Below are positions 5,748-6,689 of a stretch of DNA of 6,689 nucleotides, piece by piece. Source of the stretch: Jatrophihabitans sp. (GTDB lineage: Bacteria; Actinomycetota; Actinomycetes; Mycobacteriales; Jatrophihabitantaceae); contig JAOPVG010000168.1 of the NCBI GenBank assembly GCA_025966255.1, forward strand, positions 1 to 6,689, given 5' to 3'. Both the position numbers and the translations under genes were made by a program. The notes below the pieces were generated by a model. That model saw only the letters and a list, made by a program, of their open reading frames with translations, did no database searches and was not told the DNA's origin. Each line of letters opens with the position of its first letter. Positions within the stretch are counted from its first letter, which is position 1.

Positions 5748-6689
5748 CGGTCGAGCGGACCGTCGAAGCGGTCTGGCGGATCGAGTCGGCTCGAGTCATC
5801 GCCGGCCTCGCGCGCACCGTGCGCGATGTCGGCCTGGCCGAGGACCTCGCGCAGGACGCGCTGGTCGCCGCGCTCGAACAGTGGCCGGAGTCGGGCGTCC
5901 CGGACAATCCAGGCGCCTGGCTCACCGCTGTCGCCAAACGCCGCTACGTCGATTCGGTCCGCCGGCAGGTCACGTTCGAACGCAAGGTGGACGAGATCGG
6001 CCGAGACCTTCCCGAATTCGAGAATCCGATGGACGAGATCGAAATCGAGACGCACGTGGCCGATGACGTGTTGCGCCTGATGTTCACGGCCTGCCACCCG
6101 GTGCTCTCCGCCGAGGCCCGGGTGGCGCTGACCCTCAAGATGCTGGCCGGCCTGACCACCGAGGAGATTGCTCGGGCCTATCTCGTCCCCGTCCCCACGA
6201 TGGCGCAGCGCATCGTACGGGCAAAGCGGACCCTGTCCGACGCCAAGGTGCCGTTCGAGGTGCCGGTGGGAGCGGAACTGCACGCCCGGCTGGGCTCGGT
6301 CCTCGAGGTGGTCTACCTCGTCTTCAACGAGGGCTACACGGCGACGTCTGGATCGTCGTGGACGCGGCCCGTCCTCTGCGAGGAAGCGATGCGGCTGGGG
6401 CGGATCCTGGCCGGGCTGGCGCCGACCGAGCCCGAGGCGCACGGTCTGGTGGCGCTGATGGAGATCCAGGCTTCGCGGCTGCGGGCCCGGGTCGCGGCCG
6501 ACGGCTCGCCCATCACGCTGCTGGACCAGGACCGGTCGCATTGGGACCGGCTACTGATCACCCACGCCCTGGCTGCGTTGACGCGGGCCGATTCGCTCGG
6601 CGGTTCGGGGCCGTACGTGCTGCAGGCCTCCATCGCCGCCTGCCATGCGCGAGCGGGCCGGGCCGAGGACACCGACTGGACTCGCATCG
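5744..6689 (+). CDS. ECF-family RNA polymerase sigma factor, ECF42-like with C-terminal extension (3' end outside window)
   Basis: The frame starts at a GTG inside the overlap GTGA with the upstream stop and stays open to the right edge, giving 315 residues. Similar proteins are about 400 residues, so roughly the last fifth is missing. The sigma region 2 helices lie at about 15-75, including LAEDLAQDALVAAL (31-44) and NPGAWLTAVAKRR (55-67). Sigma region 4 lies at about 119-164, with the helix-turn-helix TTEEIARAY and MAQRIVRAKR (153-162). A large C-terminal domain (DUF6596-like) follows from about 182, marked by YLVFNEGY (191-198) and LLDQDRSHWDR. This arrangement, with a DGPF gene directly upstream and no anti-sigma gene visible, is the ECF42 layout. 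In that group the extension is thought to replace an anti-sigma factor in controlling activity. It directs RNA polymerase to a small set of promoters, probably including the one at 5231-5257. Anything encoded past the right edge cannot be judged. Confidence 0.93.
   Translation, partial: MTVERTVEAVWRIESARVIAGLARTVRDVGLAEDLAQDALVAALEQWPESGVPDNPGAWLTAVAKRRYVDSVRRQVTFERKVDEIGRDLPEFENPMDEIEIETHVADDVLRLMFTACHPVLSAEARVALTLKMLAGLTTEEIARAYLVPVPTMAQRIVRAKRTLSDAKVPFEVPVGAELHARLGSVLEVVYLVFNEGYTATSGSSWTRPVLCEEAMRLGRILAGLAPTEPEAHGLVALMEIQASRLRARVAADGSPITLLDQDRSHWDRLLITHALAALTRADSLGGSGPYVLQASIAACHARAGRAEDTDWTRI

Noticed and set aside
4799..6541. Long open frame (580 codons) on the - strand opposite DUF3052, DGPF and sigma genes
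   Set aside because: It spans three well-supported + strand genes and their promoter. Its composition shifts from Arg/Gly-rich to Ser/Thr-rich as it crosses them, as expected for a shadow.

Overview
This is a high-GC window whose codon use (strong G/C third positions), frequent GTG starts and gene families point to an actinobacterium. I cannot place it below that level from sequence alone. All five recognisable genes lie on the + strand. The long open frames on the - strand are compositional shadows.

Layout: (1) Positions 1-485 hold the 3' part of an alpha/beta-hydrolase gene that enters from the left edge. (2) The 111-base gap to the next gene contains, on the opposite strand, a short remnant (475-549) that reads as the conserved C-terminus of a short-chain dehydrogenase/reductase. 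(3) Positions 597-4514 encode a complete, full-length HrpA-type DEAH RNA helicase of about 1305 residues. It probably starts at a GTG that follows a -10 box directly, giving a leaderless transcript. (4) A 273-base intergenic stretch (4515-4787) carries a hairpin shortly after hrpA, and a weak promoter with a 10-base palindrome just before (5) a 133-residue DUF3052 protein (4788-5189), a largely actinobacterial family of unknown function. (6) Positions 5190-5324 hold an excellent candidate autoregulatory promoter. It is followed by (7) a YciI/DGPF-family protein (5325-5747) and, overlapping it by four bases, (8) an ECF sigma factor with a long C-terminal extension (5744 to the right edge, truncated), which looks like the ECF42 group.

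How the genes fit together: the last two form a translationally coupled operon of a type known for ECF42 sigma factors, a DGPF protein plus a sigma factor with no anti-sigma gene visible. The upstream region carries TGTCGA, 17 bases, then CGAC. That fits the ECF42 promoter motif as I recall it, so self-activation of the operon is the simplest model. The hydrolase, hrpA and the DUF3052 gene look like independent neighbours with no evident shared pathway. I see no mobile element, CRISPR array, tRNA or rRNA, and no convincing wholly new system. The best leads are the ECF42 promoter, the dehydrogenase remnant and the uncharacterised DUF3052 and DGPF proteins.
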